DNA from: Prochlorococcus sp. AG-347-L21
Lineage (GTDB): Bacteria > Cyanobacteriota > Cyanobacteriia > PCC-6307 > Cyanobiaceae
Direction of reading: 5' to 3'
Assembly: GCA_003278875.1 (NCBI GenBank)
Contig: QCCQ01000004.1
Span: 1 to 64,000, forward strand
DNA: 64,000 bases
The translations under genes were made by a program, and so were the position numbers. Under the pieces are notes generated by a model. It saw only the letters and a program-made list of their open reading frames with translations. It had not been told where the DNA came from and did not search any database. Position 1 is the stretch's first letter. Each line of letters starts with the position of its first letter. Positions 36,146 through 46,800 of the stretch are shown here, piece by piece.

Positions 36146-38128
36146 TTAATCCTTAAAATTATACTTATCAGAAGTCAATAATTTCCAATCTCCTTGTCCA
36201 TTTAATTCTAAAATATTCTCGTGAAAATCTTTTAAGCTAGGTCTATGTCCAACACTAATGAGGGAAAGTTCTCGTTCCTTTAGTAAACTATATAGTTTTT
36301 TTTCAGTGTTAATATCCAATGCACTTGTTGCTTCATCAAGTACTGCAAATCTTGGTGAATTTAATAAGAGTCTTGCAAAAGCCAATCTTTGTTGCTCGCC
36401 TAGGGAAAGAATACGTGGCCAATCTTGTTTGATATCAAGATTAGGATACCGATCCACTAAGGTTTTTAAATTTACTTCATGTAGTACAGAAGTAAGATGT
36501 TCATCACTAAATTTATTAACTTCTGTGGGATAACATAATTGTTCCCTTAAAGAACCAAGTAACATATATGGTTTTTGAGGTATGAATAATAATTCCCCAA
36601 TTTTTGGTTTTTTAATTACTCCCTGATCGGGTTCCCATAAACCACTAATCATTCTTAGTAAAGATGTTTTTCCGCAGCCAGATGGTCCTACAACCAAAAG
36701 TGATTGATTATTGTGGATGCTCAAATTTAAATTTTTAATTATTGTTTTATTTGACCCTGGTGGACAAAGGTCAGCATTATTAATAAGAATTGAGGGGTAA
36801 TCTGAAATAACGTTTTGATTGCTTATTGGGTTGGTTTGACTAATGGATTCAACTTTTGATTGGAATCCTTCTAATCTGCCAATACCAGCAGTAAATTTTG
36901 CAAGTTCTTCGATTTGATTAACAATAAAAAATAACGAACCTTCAACCATTCCAAATGCAAAACTTGCCTGAATAAAGCGCCCATAATCGATATCACCTTT
37001 AAAGTAAGGGATTGCCATTATTAAATATGGGAAGAAATTTCCTGCATAATTAATGGATCTTCTCATGACGTCAATTATTACTCTCCATATGATTAATAAA
37101 TTAAAGTTTCTCACTACTTCTCCTAAGCGCCTTTCAGTTTCACTTCTTTCAGGATTCTCCCCAGAGTAAAAGGCTATTGATTCAGCATTGTCTCTAATAT
37201 GTACTAAGCCATATCGAAAATCTGCTTCATATCTGAGTTGATCAAAGTCAATCTTTACAAGATTTTTTCCAGCAATTAAAAGGATAGAAGTTGCAAATGC
37301 AGCGTAACCAAATAAGGAAAAAGTAAGAGTTGTACTAATACTCCATAAAATGAGAATATTAAGCGAAAATGTTAGTAGTGCATCAAAAATACCTAATGTG
37401 AAACTAAGACTTTGCCCGGTAAAAGCTCGGGTATCATCTGTAATCCTTTGATCAGGGTTATCTACATCAGTTTGTTCTTCATCATTGGGATTTAATTGGT
37501 AATAAGCTTTATTAGTCATGTAATCTTTGACTAAACTTTTTGAAAGCCATTCTCTCCAAATTATTCCTAATTTATAAGTAAAAAATATTTGGGAAACACG
37601 TATTGGTAGGGCAACAGCGAAACAACAAGCGTAAATTCCTAATATCCGGTAAAACCCATCTTCTTGTTTTTCTACTAAAGCATTTGTTAGATCTCTTGCT
37701 ATAAATCCAATACCTGCGTTTATTCCGTTTACAGCTAAAAGCATTAATACAATTATCGCAAGGAATAACCAATGTAACCATCTACGGTTTTTTAATTGAC
37801 GTCTTAAACTAAAAAAGCTGCCTGATCCAATGAGAAATAAGGCAGAGAAAAGCAATCCCCAGCTACCAGCCCAAATTGAATTGACAGTACTTACTACACC
37901 TCCGAAATATTTTTCAAGAAATATTGGTTGAAGGTTTTCAAAAAAACTAATTATGCCTGTAAGACCAACAAGTACTACTCCGCCAACACAAAATAAAAGA
38001 GAAATCAAAAGCCATATGAATTGAAATCCGTTACATTGATCTATTGGAAGAAAAAAGGGCTGAGATAGCTTCCTTAATTTTTGTAATTGGTACAATATTT
38101 TGGATTTATTCTTAACTGATTTATCCAT
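36146..38128 (-). CDS. SbmA/BacA-type ABC transporter, fused permease-ATPase
   Basis: The 660-aa protein has an N-terminal permease domain with about six membrane segments (residues about 40-420) of the ABC_membrane_2 (SbmA/BacA, peroxisomal ABCD-like) type. A nucleotide-binding domain follows: Walker A VGPSGCGKTSLLRM (near 484), signature LSLGEQQRLAFARLL, and Walker B FAVLDEATSALD. Relatives move peptides, vitamin B12 or fatty acyl compounds, and the substrate here is unknown. It is in a minus-strand run with def, a HIT protein and hli. Confidence 0.88.
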   Translation of the reverse strand: MDKSVKNKSKILYQLQKLRKLSQPFFLPIDQCNGFQFIWLLISLLFCVGGVVLVGLTGIISFFENLQPIFLEKYFGGVVSTVNSIWAGSWGLLFSALFLIGSGSFFSLRRQLKNRRWLHWLFLAIIVLMLLAVNGINAGIGFIARDLTNALVEKQEDGFYRILGIYACCFAVALPIRVSQIFFTYKLGIIWREWLSKSLVKDYMTNKAYYQLNPNDEEQTDVDNPDQRITDDTRAFTGQSLSFTLGIFDALLTFSLNILILWSISTTLTFSLFGYAAFATSILLIAGKNLVKIDFDQLRYEADFRYGLVHIRDNAESIAFYSGENPERSETERRLGEVVRNFNLLIIWRVIIDVMRRSINYAGNFFPYLIMAIPYFKGDIDYGRFIQASFAFGMVEGSLFFIVNQIEELAKFTAGIGRLEGFQSKVESISQTNPISNQNVISDYPSILINNADLCPPGSNKTIIKNLNLSIHNNQSLLVVGPSGCGKTSLLRMISGLWEPDQGVIKKPKIGELLFIPQKPYMLLGSLREQLCYPTEVNKFSDEHLTSVLHEVNLKTLVDRYPNLDIKQDWPRILSLGEQQRLAFARLLLNSPRFAVLDEATSALDINTEKKLYSLLKERELSLISVGHRPSLKDFHENILELNGQGDWKLLTSDKYNFKD

Positions 38129-38169
38129 TACTCGACAAGTTTTATAAATAAATTATAACTTTTAGAAGT

Positions 38170-38448
38170 CTAGTGACCAAAGCCAATAAATGTAAGTGCC
38201 CAGTCAGGTAAATTCAAGTAATTCAAGATTGTTGCATCAAATTCATGAACTTTTGGAAAAGATTTATCTAGTGCCCACCACATTAAAAAAGGTAAATTAA
38301 ATAAAATTTGTAATTGCCACTTATAAGTTAAAACGCTCCAAATTTTTATTAACTTAGTTTTGAGTGAATCATCCAACTCTTCCCAGTTTTTTGAGATTAA
38401 ATTTAATAAATTTTTGGATTCTGTATTTAAGGAATCTGGAGTATTCAT
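38170..38448 (-). CDS. Conserved small hypothetical protein, 92 aa
   Basis: The product has a charged N-terminal half and a Trp-rich moderately hydrophobic stretch near residues 43-62 (KWQLQILFNLPFLMWWALD), followed by LPDWALTFIGFGH. It may associate with the membrane. I do not recognise a named family. It lies between the HIT gene (46 bases upstream) and the ABC transporter (41 bases downstream), all on the minus strand, so it is probably part of that transcript. Confidence 0.7.
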   Translation of the reverse strand: MNTPDSLNTESKNLLNLISKNWEELDDSLKTKLIKIWSVLTYKWQLQILFNLPFLMWWALDKSFPKVHEFDATILNYLNLPDWALTFIGFGH

Positions 38449-38494
38449 TTTGTTTTTACTTATTTATAACCCATAAACATTTCTTTCGAGAGTT

Positions 38495-38836
38495 TTAACC
38501 TGGGGGCCAATTCATTTTTCTTCCAGATAAAAAATGAATATGTAAATGGAAAACTGTTTGTCCCGATTCTGCTCCAGTATTAATTACAGTTCTCCAATTA
38601 GTTAAATTTTTTGATTTAGCTATTTCGCTACCAATAAAAAGTAAATGCCCTAATAAATTTGCATCTTCTTGAATACACTCCAATAAACTGATAATTGGCT
38701 TTTTGGGAATTACCAAAAAATGTATAGGAGCTTGCGCTTGGATATCATTAAAAGCAATACAAAACTCATCTTCATAAAGCTTATCGCAGGGTATTTCTTC
38801 ATTAATTATTTTTTGAAATATCGTAGTTTCAGTCAT
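38495..38836 (-). CDS. HIT family (HINT-like) nucleotide hydrolase
   Basis: The 113-aa product starts TETTIFQKIINEEIPCDKLYEDE and ends with the histidine triad VFHLHIHFLSG, both typical of bacterial HinT. These enzymes hydrolyse AMP-linked compounds such as adenosine phosphoramidates and lysyl-AMP. Length is standard. It begins 4 bases after the stop of def on the same strand. Confidence 0.95.
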   Translation of the reverse strand: MTETTIFQKIINEEIPCDKLYEDEFCIAFNDIQAQAPIHFLVIPKKPIISLLECIQEDANLLGHLLFIGSEIAKSKNLTNWRTVINTGAESGQTVFHLHIHFLSGRKMNWPPG

Positions 38837-38840
38837 TAGA

Positions 38841-39446
38841 TTAATTTATAGAAATTACGTCTTTTTCGTTAAACCCTTCCTTTATAAGTTCTTTATTCAA
38901 ATCATCTTTTGATGTAACTCTATCAACAAATAATATTCCTTTTAAGTGATCCATTTCATGTTGAATACACCTTGCTAAAAGTCCATCTGCTTTCATTTTA
39001 CGCGGTCTCCCCATTTCATCTCTAAATTTTAATTTTATAGTTGATGGTCTTACTACATTCAAATAGACGCCAGGTATGCTTAAGCAGCCTTCTTCGTACG
39101 AATTAAGGGTTGTTCCAAAGTCTGTAATTTCTGGATTGATTAATATTAAAGGTTCTGCTGCTGTATCTTCGAAATTTACATCTATCACAAGAAGTTCTTT
39201 GTTGATCCCAATTTGTGGTGCTGCAAGTCCAATTCCTTTAGCTGCGTACATGCTTTGAAGCATTTCTCTGGCAAGTTTTCTGATAGATTCGTCAACCTTA
39301 GTTATTCTTTTGGAATTTTGTCTTAATACATCATCACCAATTTTATAAATATCTAGAGCTGGCTTACCTGTTTGTTCTTTTGCAATTTTTTTTGAGCTTC
39401 CATTTGTCCTTGACTTTTTTGCAAGTTGTGAGAAATGGTTTGCCAC
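38841..39446 (-). CDS. def: Peptide deformylase
   Basis: The 201-aa protein contains the three deformylase motifs in order: GIGLAAPQIG (near 95), EEGCLSIPG (near 139) and QHEMDHLKG (near 182). The Cys and the two His bind the catalytic metal. It removes the formyl group from N-terminal methionine of new proteins. The first 30 residues are basic and variable, so a later start is possible. It is the first gene of the minus-strand def-HIT run and is divergent from the S9 peptidase (79-base gap). Confidence 0.97.
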   Translation of the reverse strand: MANHFSQLAKKSRTNGSSKKIAKEQTGKPALDIYKIGDDVLRQNSKRITKVDESIRKLAREMLQSMYAAKGIGLAAPQIGINKELLVIDVNFEDTAAEPLILINPEITDFGTTLNSYEEGCLSIPGVYLNVVRPSTIKLKFRDEMGRPRKMKADGLLARCIQHEMDHLKGILFVDRVTSKDDLNKELIKEGFNEKDVISIN

Positions 39447-39525
39447 GTTAAAAAAAGTTTTTAATTAAGAGTTTAGCTATAAAAATACTAGCACTTTAAT
39501 TCACTTTCTTTATATTTTTTTCTAA

Positions 39526-41451
39526 ATGAGTAATGGTGATAAGTTAAAAGTCAAGCAAAATGAATCTAAAAAAATTGCTTACAAGGAATTAACTATTATT
39601 AGGGACTACATTTTTTGGATTGATGTTGTTGGTAAAGGTCAAAATGAGAATGCCATTTTTGCAAGACCATTTAATAATAAAGATGCTTTTCCTCAGAAAT
39701 TAACATGTAAAAAATATAATATAAAAAATAATTTTCATGGATATGGTGGTAAATCTTATAAATGTATAAATTTTAAAAATAAATTTTATTTGATATGGAT
39801 AGATCAGATTACTAAGGCAGTATGGTTTCAAATTTTTAAAGAGGCATCGTCAACTGATAGAAGCCAAAATAAATATCTCGTTTCTGTTCAAGAACCTAAG
39901 CAACTATCTAAATCATTTGATGGAAATTTTGATTCTTCATTTGTCATTTCTAAAGAAAATTTATTGTACGGAATTTGTGAAATAAATAATAGAGATTATT
40001 TATTTTCTTTAAATTTAAAAAAAACTAAACAAGATATTCATCGAATAAAAAAATTTCAAAATTTTGCTGGAGAATTATCTTCTAATAGATCTGCTAACTT
40101 ACTCTCCTGGATAGAGTGGGATTCTCCATATATGCCCTGGGAGAAAAATGAGCTGTTTTTTGCTCAAATAGATCAAGATGGTGAGATACAAAAAATAAAA
40201 AAATTCTCAAATAAGCTGATCAATGCCAAAAAAAATGTTTCTTTTTTTCAACCTTATTGGATAAGTGAAACACATTTGGTATGTTCTGAAGATAGTTCTG
40301 GATGGTGGAACTTATTGTTTTTAGATGTTAGTGAAATTGATAATATTTTTATTAAGAAAAGAGTAGAGAGAAATTTGATTGAATATGGAGCACCACAATG
40401 GGTCACAGGAATAACATTTTTTTCAGGGAATAAAAAAAATTTATTTTGTGTAGCAAAAAAAGAAAATAGTTTAATAGTGGAACAATATAAAGATCTTGAA
40501 TTTGTTAAAGAATTTTCTACTCCTTTTACCTCAATTAGTGATTTCAGTGTTTTTCGGAAAAAAGTTCTTTTAAAGGGTTACGGATCTGATTTTTTAGGAA
40601 TTGTATTTGAAATTGATTTTGCAAAAGAAGTTTTATCAAATTTTTCTGAGCAGATATTTTTTGATCATATAAAAGATTGTTCAAAACCTGAAACATTTTG
40701 GTTTAAAGGTTTTGATGATCAATCAACTCATTGTTTTCTTTATAGACCGCTTGTTGAAAATTTTAGAAAGCCACCGCTCCTTGTTAGAGCACATAGCGGA
40801 CCAACTTCATGTTTTGATGGATCATATAATTCTGAAGTTCAATATTGGACGTCGAAGGGATTTTTTGTTGCTGAAGTCAATTATGGAGGATCATCAGGAT
40901 TTGGCAAAGCATATAGAGAGAGGTTGAATTATAAATGGGGTATTGTTGATTCTTATGATTGCAAAGCACTAGTTCTTGAATTGGTTAAATCAAATCAAGT
41001 TGATAGTGAAAAAGTAGTAATTTTTGGGAATAGTGCTGGTGGATTAACTGCTCTCAATTGTTTATTATATGGTTCTATTTTTACAGCAGCAATTTGTAAA
41101 TATCCTGTAATTGATTTGAAGGATATGCATTACAACACTCATAGGTTTGAAAAAGATTATTTAAATTCTTTGGTAGGAAATTATGCAAAAGACCATGATG
41201 ATTATATAAATAGATCACCGATAAATCATATAAACAAAATAAGAAAACCTATCTTACTGTTTCATGGAAAAAAAGATACAGTTATTTCTTATAAACAAAC
41301 TTTAAAAATTCAAGAAATTTTGATTCAGAATAATAAATATTCAGAAGTTATTTTTTTTGATAATGAAGGGCATGGTTTTAGAAATATTGACAATAAAGAA
41401 GTAGTAATGCAAAAATCTAAGGAATTTTTAAAAAATGCTTTGAATATTTAA
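39526..41451 (+). CDS. Prolyl oligopeptidase (S9) family peptidase
   Basis: The 641-aa protein has an N-terminal beta-propeller-like region (about 1-390) and a C-terminal alpha/beta-hydrolase domain (about 400-641). The nucleophile elbow is FGNSAGG with Ser503. The acid is probably the Asp of HGKKDTVIS, and the His lies in NEGHGFRN near the end. This resembles acylaminoacyl-peptidase/dipeptidyl peptidase relatives. There is no signal peptide, so it is probably cytoplasmic. It overlaps the convergent sufS end by 4 bases. Confidence 0.9.
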   Translation: MSNGDKLKVKQNESKKIAYKELTIIRDYIFWIDVVGKGQNENAIFARPFNNKDAFPQKLTCKKYNIKNNFHGYGGKSYKCINFKNKFYLIWIDQITKAVWFQIFKEASSTDRSQNKYLVSVQEPKQLSKSFDGNFDSSFVISKENLLYGICEINNRDYLFSLNLKKTKQDIHRIKKFQNFAGELSSNRSANLLSWIEWDSPYMPWEKNELFFAQIDQDGEIQKIKKFSNKLINAKKNVSFFQPYWISETHLVCSEDSSGWWNLLFLDVSEIDNIFIKKRVERNLIEYGAPQWVTGITFFSGNKKNLFCVAKKENSLIVEQYKDLEFVKEFSTPFTSISDFSVFRKKVLLKGYGSDFLGIVFEIDFAKEVLSNFSEQIFFDHIKDCSKPETFWFKGFDDQSTHCFLYRPLVENFRKPPLLVRAHSGPTSCFDGSYNSEVQYWTSKGFFVAEVNYGGSSGFGKAYRERLNYKWGIVDSYDCKALVLELVKSNQVDSEKVVIFGNSAGGLTALNCLLYGSIFTAAICKYPVIDLKDMHYNTHRFEKDYLNSLVGNYAKDHDDYINRSPINHINKIRKPILLFHGKKDTVISYKQTLKIQEILIQNNKYSEVIFFDNEGHGFRNIDNKEVVMQKSKEFLKNALNI

Positions 41452-42701
41452 GAATTGATTTTTAGAAAATCAATAGTATCTTTTAATTTTTCTGTAAAAA
41501 TATCAATTTCTTCCTTATTGGTTGTGAAATTCATGCTGATTCTAGCTGTTGATTTAATTCCAATGTATCTGTGAAGAGGTTGACAGCAATGGTGTCCACT
41601 TCTGATGCAAATTCCTTTTGAATCAAGAATTTCAGCAATATCATTTGAATGTATATTTTTTATATAAAAGGTGGCAAGTGAGGCTCTGTCTGGATCTATC
41701 TCTGGGGATGGACCTATGATTTCAATATTTTCTATTTGATTTAATTTTTCAAATAAATATTTGGTAATAGTCTTTTCATATTCATGAATTTCATTCAATC
41801 CAATATTGTTAATATAGTTGATTGCTTCTGCAAGACCTATTGCTTCTGCAATGGCTGGAGTTCCAGCTTCAAATTTGTGTGGTAGCTCTGCCCAAGTACT
41901 TGTCTCTTCAAAAACATCTTGAATCATTTCGCCACCACCAAACAGAGGAGGAATTTTTTCTAGGATTTCTTTTCTTGACCAGAGGAAACCAATACCTGTA
42001 GGACCGCATAATTTATGTCCTGATCCAGCTAAAAAATCTATATTAAGATCAATTACATCCAGTTTTTGATGAGCCAAACTTTGGCATGCATCTATTAACA
42101 CTAAAGAACCTTTTTGTTTAGCTAATTTAGTTATTTCTTTGATTGGATTACAGCAACCTAAAGTATTACTAACATGAACTAAGCTAACAAGTTTAGTTCT
42201 AGATGTTAGTTTTGATTTAAAGTCGTCTATGTCTAATTTCCCATCTTTATCTATACCTATAAATTTTAATTTGCATTTATTTTTTGCTGCAACCATTTGC
42301 CATGGCACAATATTGCTATGATGCTCCATTATTGATAGGAGAATTTCATCGTTTTCTTTTAATGAATATTCGCCCCATGATCTAGCTACTAGATTTATTG
42401 CCTCAGTAGCATTTCTAGTGAAAATAATTTCTTTTGATGAATTCGCTTTTATATATTTACTAATTAAATATCTTGCATTTTCAAATTCTTCTGTTGCCTT
42501 AGCACTCAATTGATGCGCGCCTCTATGTACATTGGCATTAAAGTTTCTATAATATTCATTAATTTTTTCTAAGACTTGTATTGGTTTTTGTGTGGTTGCA
42601 GCATGGTCTAAATAAATAATTTGCTCAGTACTTTTTAAATTCTTATTTAAAAGAGGAAAGTCTTTCTTCGTTATTTCAGGAAAATTTTGAATTGTTTCCA
42701 T
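41448..42701 (-). CDS. sufS: Cysteine desulfurase SufS
   Basis: The 417-aa class V aminotransferase-fold enzyme has the PLP lysine in GSGHKLCGPTGIGF and the catalytic persulfide cysteine in IRSGHHCCQPLHRY. It takes sulfur from cysteine for Fe-S cluster assembly. As the last gene of sufBCDS it overlaps the sufD stop by one base. No sufE is next to it. Confidence 0.96.
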   Translation of the reverse strand: METIQNFPEITKKDFPLLNKNLKSTEQIIYLDHAATTQKPIQVLEKINEYYRNFNANVHRGAHQLSAKATEEFENARYLISKYIKANSSKEIIFTRNATEAINLVARSWGEYSLKENDEILLSIMEHHSNIVPWQMVAAKNKCKLKFIGIDKDGKLDIDDFKSKLTSRTKLVSLVHVSNTLGCCNPIKEITKLAKQKGSLVLIDACQSLAHQKLDVIDLNIDFLAGSGHKLCGPTGIGFLWSRKEILEKIPPLFGGGEMIQDVFEETSTWAELPHKFEAGTPAIAEAIGLAEAINYINNIGLNEIHEYEKTITKYLFEKLNQIENIEIIGPSPEIDPDRASLATFYIKNIHSNDIAEILDSKGICIRSGHHCCQPLHRYIGIKSTARISMNFTTNKEEIDIFTEKLKDTIDFLKINS

Positions 42702-43918
42702 TAATTCTCGTTTAAAAGTTTATCAAGCAAATCCCATTTATCTTTTGAAATGGGAATAAATGAAATTATTTCTTGAAAGTAAGAACTTAATTGTAGTTTA
42801 CTTGCTTCTGTTAATGTGATCCCTCTTGTTCGCATATAAAAAAGTTCTTCTTCATTTAGTTGCGAAATTGTAGCCCCATGTTTGCATTTGACATCATCAG
42901 CAATTATTTCTAATTGAGGTTTGGTATCTATTTGTGCGAGATTTGATAAAAGTAAATTTCTGCTTAATTGTGAAGCATCAGTTCTCTGGGCAACTTTCGG
43001 AACTAATATTGAACCTTCAAATACTGCATGTGATTTATCATCAGCAAGTGATTTATTAATTTGATCTAGAAATCCATTTGGGCCATTAAATTCTATTTTT
43101 GTATAGGTTGAAATCTGCTCATCTTTTTTTGTTATTTGCATACCTTTGATATGTGTTTTAGCGTTTCCCGCAGATTGATTAATACTAATTTCAAATCTCG
43201 CGTAATTGAATTTGAAATGTAAAGATCCTAAGTTATATGAACTATTTTTTTGTTGAATTACATTGAGAGAATTTAATAGATTGGATCTGTTTTCACCGTA
43301 AGAAACAACACCATGATTTACGGAACTATTTTCTTTCAAGCAAAAGAAAGTTGATTGAGATAATGAAGAGTTTTCTTTACCAAGATTTACTTGTAATAAT
43401 TCAACATCACAATTCTTTTCTAAAAATATTACGAGGGTTTTTGCGTTTAAAGAATTACTTGATGCGTTACTAAAAATTTCAATAGGAGGAATTTTTGATC
43501 CATTTATTTTTAATCCCAAAATATTATTTTTACAACTCAAAGACAGATTTAGTAGGTCACTCCAATTCTCGTTTTGCTTAAAAAAAGATATCTGTTCCTT
43601 GATATATTTTTGTAATTCATCCTCACTTAATTGCTGTATTGAATAATTTTTCTCTATTAATTTAATTTGGTAATTCTCACCAATTATTAATCTAATAGTA
43701 CTTTGAGAATTTTTTGGATATGGCATATCAAATTTTGAATCTTTTTCATTAACTGAGAAATCTAAAAAGGTTGACAATTTTGATTTATTTGAAAGCCTCC
43801 ATAGTTCACTTTTAGGATTAGGGAGAGGGCTTGATTGTAATTTATGAAGACAGATTTTTTGTATTTCTGTTAGGTTATCGTCCGATTTATTAGTTTTTAT
43901 TTTTTCAATAATTTCCAT
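42701..43918 (-). CDS. sufD: Fe-S cluster assembly protein SufD
   Basis: The 405-aa product is the SufB paralogue. The C-terminal beta-helix region contains DVKCKHGATISQLNEEELFYMRTRG (key part KCKHGATISQ), the typical SufD ending. It forms the SufBC2D scaffold on which Fe-S clusters are built. It starts 4 bases after sufC. Confidence 0.95.
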   Translation of the reverse strand: MEIIEKIKTNKSDDNLTEIQKICLHKLQSSPLPNPKSELWRLSNKSKLSTFLDFSVNEKDSKFDMPYPKNSQSTIRLIIGENYQIKLIEKNYSIQQLSEDELQKYIKEQISFFKQNENWSDLLNLSLSCKNNILGLKINGSKIPPIEIFSNASSNSLNAKTLVIFLEKNCDVELLQVNLGKENSSLSQSTFFCLKENSSVNHGVVSYGENRSNLLNSLNVIQQKNSSYNLGSLHFKFNYARFEISINQSAGNAKTHIKGMQITKKDEQISTYTKIEFNGPNGFLDQINKSLADDKSHAVFEGSILVPKVAQRTDASQLSRNLLLSNLAQIDTKPQLEIIADDVKCKHGATISQLNEEELFYMRTRGITLTEASKLQLSSYFQEIISFIPISKDKWDLLDKLLNEN

Positions 43919-43922
43919 TTGT

Positions 43923-44708
43923 TTAGGTCTCTTTTACAAAGTTATCAGTCCATTCATACCCTTTTTCCTCAAGCTCTAGAGCAAGATCACTTTCACCAGT
44001 TTTTATGATTTGCCCGTCTGACATAACATGGACATAATTTGGTTTAATTTCGTCTAATAATCTTTGATAGTGGGTAATAAGTATAATTGCAGTCTGTGCA
44101 TTAGATATTTTTTTAATTCCTGATGCCACTATTCTTAGAGCATCGATATCTAAACCAGAATCGGTCTCATCTAATATTGCTATCTTGGGCTCAAGTAAAG
44201 CCATTTGAAGAATCTCATTTCTTTTTTTTTCACCTCCGGAAAAGCCTTGATTTACACTCCTTGATAGGAATGCGGGATCCATTTTCACAATTTCTAACTT
44301 TTCTTTAACTAATTCTTCAAAATCAAAAGTATCCAATTCTTCTTTTTTGAGGAATTTCCTTCTAGCATTAGTTGAAACTCTAAGAAACTCAAGATTACTG
44401 ACACCTGGAATCTCAATTGGATATTGGAAGCCAAGAAAAATTCCTGATTGAGATCTCTCTTCAGGTTCTAGAGAGTTGATGTTTTCACCTAAAAATTTTA
44501 TGTCGCCATTTGTAATGTTATACGAGGGATGTCCTGCAATGATTTTCGAAAGAGTACTTTTGCCACATCCATTTCTTCCCATGATGGCATGGATTTCTCC
44601 GGGATAGACAGTGAGTGAAACCCCTTTTAAAATTGGAAGATTATCAGTAGATGCAGAGAGATTTTCAACTTCTAAAATTGGATCTGATTCTTTCATTTTA
44701 CTTTGCAT
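43923..44708 (-). CDS. sufC: Fe-S cluster assembly ATPase SufC
   Basis: The 261-aa ABC-type ATPase has Walker [15 protein letters not shown], signature [15 protein letters not shown] and Walker [13 protein letters not shown]. It has no membrane partner, as expected for SufC, which drives the SufBCD scaffold. The first three residues before the second Met (MQSK) may not be used. It is 21 bases downstream of sufB. Confidence 0.97.
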   Translation of the reverse strand: MQSKMKESDPILEVENLSASTDNLPILKGVSLTVYPGEIHAIMGRNGCGKSTLSKIIAGHPSYNITNGDIKFLGENINSLEPEERSQSGIFLGFQYPIEIPGVSNLEFLRVSTNARRKFLKKEELDTFDFEELVKEKLEIVKMDPAFLSRSVNQGFSGGEKKRNEILQMALLEPKIAILDETDSGLDIDALRIVASGIKKISNAQTAIILITHYQRLLDEIKPNYVHVMSDGQIIKTGESDLALELEEKGYEWTDNFVKET

Positions 44709-44729
44709 ATCAGTTTAGAAATTGATTAA

Positions 44730-46172
44730 TTAACCTACTGATCCCTCTAGTTTAAGTGCCAGTAACTTATCAGCTTCTGCAGCAAATTCCATAGGTAATT
44801 GATTAAATACATCTCTGCAAAAACCGCTGACCATCATAGATACTGCCTCTTCAAATTCTATACCTCTGCTTTGGAGATAAAAAAGTTGGTCTTCTGAGAT
44901 TCTACATGTGCTTGCTTCATGCTCAATTTCAGAATTGGGTTGTTGAGATTTGATGTAAGGGAATGTATTTGCAGAAGCTTGATCCCCTATTAACATTGAA
45001 TCACATTGACTGTAATTTCTTGATCCTGCAGCTTTTGTTCCCATTTTGACAAGACCTCTATAGCTATTTTTTGAGTTACCTGCACTAATACCTTTACTAA
45101 CAATAGTTGATTTGGTCCTAGGACCAATATGGATCATTTTTGTGCCAGTATCTGCTTGTTGAAGATTATTGGTGAGAGCCACTGAATAAAATTCTCCTAC
45201 AGATTCTTCCCCTAAAAGAAGACAGCTAGGATATTTCCATGTAATTGCAGACCCTGTTTCAACTTGAGACCAGCTAATTTTACTTCTCTTACCTAAACAT
45301 TTTCCTCTCTTAGTGACAAAATTAAAAATTCCGCCAATACCTTCTTCATCACCTGCATACCAATTTTGCACTGTTGAATATTTTATTGAGGAGTCGTCTA
45401 AAGCTATAAGCTCTACAACCGCTGCGTGTAGAGTATTTGTATCAAACATTGGAGCTGTACAACCTTCTAGATAACTTACAGAACTTGATTCTTCAGCAAT
45501 GATTAGTGTTCTTTCGAATTGACCTGAATCCCCACTATTAATTCTGAAGTAGGAAGATAGATCCATAGGGCAGGTAACACCTTTTGGAATATAAACAAAA
45601 GAACCATCACTAAAAACTGCAGAATTTAGTGCTGCAAAATAATTATCACTAGCCGGAACTACTGTACCTAAATATTTTTCAATCAAATCCGCGTGATTTT
45701 TTACTGCTTCACTAATTGAGCAAAATATAACTCCATGTTCAGCAAGTTCTTCTCTAAAAGTTGTGGCAATAGAAACACTATCAAAGACAGCATCTACTGC
45801 TACATTTGTGAGTTTTTTTTGCTCCGTGAGGGGTATTCCTAATTTGTCAAAAGTCTCAAGAAGTTTGGGATCAACTTCATCTAAGCTAGAAATTTTCTCT
45901 TTTTGCTTAGGAGCAGAGTAATAAATAATGTCTTGATAATCAATTTTTTTATATCCTAATGCTGCCCAATCAGGCTCTTTCATTTTTTGCCATTTTTTAA
46001 AGGCTTTTAATCTAAAATCAAGAAGAAATTTTGGCTCTTCTTTTTTCTGTGAAATTAATTTTATGATATCTTCATTTAATCCCTTTTCTATTTTTTCAGT
46101 TTCAATATCAGTAACGAAACCATATTTGTAAGGCTCTTTTACTACATCTTTAACTAAATTTTCGTTGACCAT
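44730..46172 (-). CDS. sufB: Fe-S cluster assembly scaffold SufB
   Basis: The 480-aa protein is full length for SufB, with [36 protein letters not shown] and the C-terminal [19 protein letters not shown] containing the conserved cysteine. It is the first gene of the sufBCDS operon. The usual cyanobacterial regulator SufR is not encoded directly upstream; a small hypothetical gene is divergent instead, with 95 bases between starts. Confidence 0.97.
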   Translation of the reverse strand: MVNENLVKDVVKEPYKYGFVTDIETEKIEKGLNEDIIKLISQKKEEPKFLLDFRLKAFKKWQKMKEPDWAALGYKKIDYQDIIYYSAPKQKEKISSLDEVDPKLLETFDKLGIPLTEQKKLTNVAVDAVFDSVSIATTFREELAEHGVIFCSISEAVKNHADLIEKYLGTVVPASDNYFAALNSAVFSDGSFVYIPKGVTCPMDLSSYFRINSGDSGQFERTLIIAEESSSVSYLEGCTAPMFDTNTLHAAVVELIALDDSSIKYSTVQNWYAGDEEGIGGIFNFVTKRGKCLGKRSKISWSQVETGSAITWKYPSCLLLGEESVGEFYSVALTNNLQQADTGTKMIHIGPRTKSTIVSKGISAGNSKNSYRGLVKMGTKAAGSRNYSQCDSMLIGDQASANTFPYIKSQQPNSEIEHEASTCRISEDQLFYLQSRGIEFEEAVSMMVSGFCRDVFNQLPMEFAAEADKLLALKLEGSVG

Positions 46173-46267
46173 GTTATCAAAAATAACTTATTACAATTAG
46201 CTTTATATACTTTAACGAAAGATACCCCCAATATTGAGTTTTTTTCCTTTAATAAAACTAAAAATTA

Positions 46268-46621
46268 ATGTCTAATCATCTTGATCCCTTGTCTAACCCA
46301 TTAAACATAAAAACTATTCAAGAAATTGATAATCTAGATCTATCTATAATGCAGAAACATCATTTAAGAATTCTTGCGCATTGCCTTCAGATTTTAAAAA
46401 GTATCAATTTAGATAATAGTTTGGAATATCAAAATAAAAATCCCCTTAGAGAATGGTGTGATATCCAATCTAAACAATTTGATGATAAAAAATTTAGCGA
46501 TCTTTTTTATGAGCAGTTAAATTCAACTTCGAAAAAATTAAGTACTTTTTCAAAAAAAATAGGTAAAAGTATTGAGGATTTAGAGATAGATGATTTAGTA
46601 CTTCTAGTTGAACGACGCTGA
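46268..46621 (+). CDS. Conserved hypothetical protein divergent from suf operon
   Basis: The 117-aa product is soluble, helical in appearance and Lys/Asp/Leu-rich, with ADCLQ-like and DIQSKQFDDKKFSDLFYEQL segments and an acidic ending EDLEIDDLVLLVERR. It has no helix-turn-helix or Cys cluster like SufR, so I do not call it that. Its position opposite sufB suggests shared regulation, without proof. Confidence 0.7.
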   Translation: MSNHLDPLSNPLNIKTIQEIDNLDLSIMQKHHLRILAHCLQILKSINLDNSLEYQNKNPLREWCDIQSKQFDDKKFSDLFYEQLNSTSKKLSTFSKKIGKSIEDLEIDDLVLLVERR

Positions 46622-46800
46622 AGTCCCTTTTTTTGATCCCGAAGAAAAAATATATTTTTGTTGAGTCTTGAACAAATTTAGGTAATAAAATTTAAAAAAA
46701 AAGAAAATTAATTTACATTTCAAAAAGATTTGAAAATTAATTAACTTCATTGATACCAACTGTTTTGAAGAGAAATATCGATTTTGATAATTTTTTAGTA

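Noticed and set aside
46268..46621. SufR regulator
   Set aside because: There is no winged helix-turn-helix pattern and no cysteine set for an Fe-S cluster.
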